Positions 61,494-64,000 of a stretch of 64,000 nucleotides of DNA are shown piece by piece. Numbering within the stretch: the stretch's first letter is position 1; every line of letters begins with the position of its first letter. Source of the stretch: Anaerovorax odorimutans DSM 5092 (GTDB lineage: Bacteria; Bacillota; Clostridia; Peptostreptococcales; Anaerovoracaceae); contig NZ_AUFC01000001.1 of the NCBI RefSeq assembly GCF_000426305.1, positions 248,001-312,000 of the forward strand, given 5' to 3'. The notes below the pieces were generated by a model, which was not told where the DNA came from, ran no database searches, and saw nothing but the letters and a program-made list of their open reading frames with translations. The position numbers and the translations under genes were made by a program.

Positions 61494-63152
61494 ATGAAGT
61501 CTGATGAAAAAGGCGTAAAGTTTGCATCCTCATACAAAGAACAATTTACACTAAGGGGTATGATAATAGGCAGCATTGGTGTAATTATACTAACTATCAG
61601 TTCTATGTATGTGGCATTAAAACTAGGCGCACTTCCATGGCCGATTATATTCGTTGCACTAGTATCCATGTTTTCGCTTAAGTTGATGGGTAATACAAAT
61701 ATTAATGAAATTAATGTAACCCATACAGCCATGTCTGCGGGAGCTATGGTTGCAGGAGGTCTTGCTTTTACAGCACCGGGAATCTGGATTTTAGATCCTG
61801 AAGCTAAAGTAGAGATGATTTCTTTATTAGTAATTACTATAGGCGGTGTTATACTCGGACTTATTTTCACGGCATTAATTAGAACTTATTTTGTGGAAGT
61901 AAAAGAATTGCCTTATCCAATGGGACAAGCTGCTGCTGAAACACTTCTTGCAGGTGATGAAGGTGGAAAAAAATCTAGCGTACTATTTATATCTATGGGT
62001 GCATCTGCACTATTTACTTTTATACGTGATTGGTTTTCAGGGAAAATTATTCCTGTAACAATTAATTTAAATCAATCTATGATAAGTAAAGGCGTTGCTT
62101 GTCAATTATGGCTGTCACCTATGCTTATTGCAGTAGGATATATTATTGGACCTGTTTTTTTAGGTGTTTGGTTTTTAGGTGCAATATTAGGAGACTTTGG
62201 TATTGTTATAGGTGGAGTGAATTTAGGCTTATTTGATTTAAATGAGGCTTTAGGTATAAAAACTTCACTTGGTATCGGTGTTATGGTAGGTACCGGAGTT
62301 GGAATTATAGTGAAGGGTATTCTGCCAAAAGCTAAAGAAATCTTTGGACCTATGTTTTTCAAAAAAAACAGACATGGTGGTATAGTAAATTTAAGATGGG
62401 CACCACTTGCAATGGTATTTTTGGCTTTTTTATTTACTTTTGTTTCAAAAATGGGTTTCTTACCTAGTATTATAACTATTCTTGGTGTATGGCTTGCAAC
62501 TTCTATGTCTGCTCAAGTTGTGGGACAATCCGGAATTAATCCGATGGAAGTTTTTGGAATAATTGTCTTGCTTGCAGTTAAAGTCACATCACAGATCGGA
62601 CATGTGGAAGCTTTTTTCGTAGCAGCTGTTGTTGCTATAGCTTGTGGCCTGGTTGGAGATGTTATGAATGATTTTAAAGAAGGATATATCTTAGAATCCA
62701 ACCCTAAGGCTCAATGGTTCGCAGAAGTAATCGGAGGTATTATTGGAGCAATTGTGTCTGTTTTTGTACTTTTTATTATACTTAAAGCTTATGGTAATAA
62801 TGCATTTGGCAGCGGTGGAGTTTTTGTTGCTCCACAGGCAGGAGTTGTAGCTGCTATGGTAGGGGGTATTCCTAATACAGCAGCATTTATAATTGGACTA
62901 TTAGCTGGTTTGATTCTATATGTAATAAATTTTCCTGTTATGACTTTAGGTCTTGGAATTTATTTACCTTTTTATTTGTCGGCAACTGCTTTTATTGGCG
63001 GGGTTTTGAAATTTATTATTCAAAAACTTGCTCCCCAGTGGGATAAAAAAGGTACTGGACTTATTATCGCTTCAGGTCTTCTTGGCGGAGAGGCTATAAT
63101 TGGTGTTGTTATAGCACTTATACAAGCAGTACAAGGTATGTCAGCATTATAA
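61494..63152 (+). CDS. OPT-family oligopeptide transporter
   Basis: 552 residues with about 14 membrane segments. FTLRGMIIGSIGVIILTISS at the N-terminus, ELPYPMGQAAAETLLAGDEG near 140 and GVFVAPQAGVVAAMVGG near 440 mark the OPT/YSL (TIGR00733) family. It probably imports small peptides or peptide-like metal chelates. AAGGAGGAG precedes the ATG. The downstream P1-type peptidase starts 13 bases after its stop, so the two may take up and process the same peptides. Confidence 0.92.
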   Translation: MKSDEKGVKFASSYKEQFTLRGMIIGSIGVIILTISSMYVALKLGALPWPIIFVALVSMFSLKLMGNTNINEINVTHTAMSAGAMVAGGLAFTAPGIWILDPEAKVEMISLLVITIGGVILGLIFTALIRTYFVEVKELPYPMGQAAAETLLAGDEGGKKSSVLFISMGASALFTFIRDWFSGKIIPVTINLNQSMISKGVACQLWLSPMLIAVGYIIGPVFLGVWFLGAILGDFGIVIGGVNLGLFDLNEALGIKTSLGIGVMVGTGVGIIVKGILPKAKEIFGPMFFKKNRHGGIVNLRWAPLAMVFLAFLFTFVSKMGFLPSIITILGVWLATSMSAQVVGQSGINPMEVFGIIVLLAVKVTSQIGHVEAFFVAAVVAIACGLVGDVMNDFKEGYILESNPKAQWFAEVIGGIIGAIVSVFVLFIILKAYGNNAFGSGGVFVAPQAGVVAAMVGGIPNTAAFIIGLLAGLILYVINFPVMTLGLGIYLPFYLSATAFIGGVLKFIIQKLAPQWDKKGTGLIIASGLLGGEAIIGVVIALIQAVQGMSAL

Positions 63153-63164
63153 GGAGAATATAGC

Positions 63165-64000
63165 ATGAAAGAAATAAAGATAACAGATATTAAGGGAATA
63201 AAGATAGGACATGCTCAAAATTTTGAAGGCGGAACAGGCTGTACGGTAATTTTATGTGAAAAAGGAGCATGTGCAGGAGTTGATGTCAGAGGAGGCGGAC
63301 CTGCTACAAGGGAAACCGATTTATTAAATCCTGTCAATATGGTGGAAAAAATTCATGCAGTTTTGCTTAGCGGAGGCAGTGCTTATGGGCTTGATGCATG
63401 TTCCGGTGTGATGGAATATCTGGAAGAACATAAAGCAGGTTTTGATGTAGGCGTAGGAATAGTGCCAATAGTATGCGGGGCATCTTTGTTTGATTTAGTA
63501 GTAGGAGATCCCAAATGCAGACCTGATAAAAAAATGGGATATGATGCTTGCATAAATTCAGAAAAGGGTAAAATTGAAGAAGGAAATGTAGGCGCGGGAA
63601 CTGGAGCTACTATAGGTAAGTTTCTAGGAACTTCCAATATGATGAAGTCAGGTATAGGTATTTATGCCTTGAAGATTGGAGAGTTACAAGTTGCAGCAGT
63701 TGTATCTGTTAATGCATTGGGTGATGTAATAGATGTGGATACAGGAAAGCGCATTGCAGGTTTATTAAATAAAGATCATACAAAAATTTCAAATACGGAA
63801 GAAACCATGTATGAGAAGTATTCAAATAATGTAAATGTATTCAACGGAAATACTACAATTGGTTGTATTATTACAAATGCGAAACTTACAAAATCTCAGG
63901 CAAATAAGATTGCATCTATTACACATAATGGATATGCAAGGGCAATAAGACCGGTTCATACTATGGCTGATGGAGATACTATTTTTGTTATGTCCACAGG
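63165..64000 (+). CDS. P1/S58-family (DmpA-like) peptidase, 3' end beyond the window
   Basis: 278 residues are present with no stop before the window end. The N-terminus KITDIKGIKIGHAQNFEGG, then VDVRGGGPATRETDLL, AVLLSGGSAYGLDA, VGAGTGATIGK and NTTIGCIITNAKL, are the signatures of the DmpA/P1 aminopeptidase family. These proteins are N-terminal nucleophile hydrolases that self-cleave. In DmpA the nucleophile is the residue after a G-[ST]-type turn near NTTIG; I cannot assign it with certainty here. AAGGAG is 8 bases before the ATG. It is paired with the OPT transporter. Confidence 0.9.
   Translation, partial: MKEIKITDIKGIKIGHAQNFEGGTGCTVILCEKGACAGVDVRGGGPATRETDLLNPVNMVEKIHAVLLSGGSAYGLDACSGVMEYLEEHKAGFDVGVGIVPIVCGASLFDLVVGDPKCRPDKKMGYDACINSEKGKIEEGNVGAGTGATIGKFLGTSNMMKSGIGIYALKIGELQVAAVVSVNALGDVIDVDTGKRIAGLLNKDHTKISNTEETMYEKYSNNVNVFNGNTTIGCIITNAKLTKSQANKIASITHNGYARAIRPVHTMADGDTIFVMST

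Overview
The window looks like one chromosomal stretch of a low-GC, anaerobic, spore-former-type Firmicute (Clostridia/Tissierellia). The evidence is very AT-rich DNA, strong AGGAGG-type ribosome binding sites, T-box, TPP and c-di-GMP-I riboswitches, S-layer-homology proteins and the gene orders truB-ribF...rpsO-pnp-ylxY-M16 peptidase-dut and dgt-dnaG-rpoD-trmK-nif3-rnpB. A Sedimentibacter-like organism is my best guess, with low confidence. No tRNA, rRNA, CRISPR array or complete insertion sequence was seen.

Layout. 1-2.4 kb: end of nrnA, then truB and ribF. 2.4-8.4 kb: a T-box leader (apparent Phe specifier) ahead of aroF-aroB-aroC-pheA-aroA, which runs from DAHP to chorismate and on to phenylpyruvate but lacks aroD/E/K. 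8.4-11.1 kb: rpsO and pnp. 11.1-12.7 kb: a TPP riboswitch with its own terminator, then thiC. 12.8-18 kb: a secreted SLH glycosidase, ylxY, an M16 peptidase and dut. 18-28.8 kb: an accessory block centred on Fe-S/metal-cofactor proteins. It holds a flavin reductase/MOSC/NifX-like operon, an orange-protein (ORP)-type operon on the minus strand (NifX-like protein, two ferredoxin-bearing MinD-like ATPases, a metallo-beta-lactamase-fold protein and an Mrp-NifX fusion), DUF134 and DUF5320 genes, a DtxR-family regulator with a scaffold protein, DUF1847 and DUF169 genes, and a BusR-like regulator. A repeated sequence with core GACATATG overlaps the -35 boxes of three promoters in this block. 29-32 kb: a catalase-fold protein with its catalytic residues replaced, then DUF47 and a Pit phosphate transporter. 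32-38.2 kb: dgt, dnaG, rpoD, trmK, nif3 and RNase P RNA. 38.2-48 kb: a MATE exporter behind an attenuator-like leader, an SLH/YcdB-type secreted protein, a Cys-rich protein, a giant 2-hydroxyacyl-CoA dehydratase activase-like protein and yebC. 48.1-48.6 kb: a frameshifted RsiV-like pseudogene. 48.9-54.4 kb: an 1831-residue pseudokinase/AAA/GAF/histidine kinase.

54.4-55.7 kb has no conventional gene but is the most interesting stretch. It carries two tandem type I toxin-antitoxin loci: tiny holin-like membrane toxins on the minus strand and overlapping antisense RNAs on the plus strand. Each toxin promoter contains a near-perfect LexA/DinR SOS box, and each toxin Shine-Dalgarno is locked in a covarying hairpin. 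The second toxin is frameshifted. A lone IS3-type end follows, then paired upstream repeats and a sigma-54 promoter for putrescine aminotransferase. 57-64 kb: a c-di-GMP-I riboswitch and a secreted copper-amine-oxidase-N-domain protein, a 6S-like RNA, fhs, folD, an OPT transporter and a P1-family peptidase cut by the window end.

The housekeeping genes form conserved blocks. The accessory content is mainly about metal/Fe-S cofactor handling, redox stress and surface proteins, with layers of RNA-based control.
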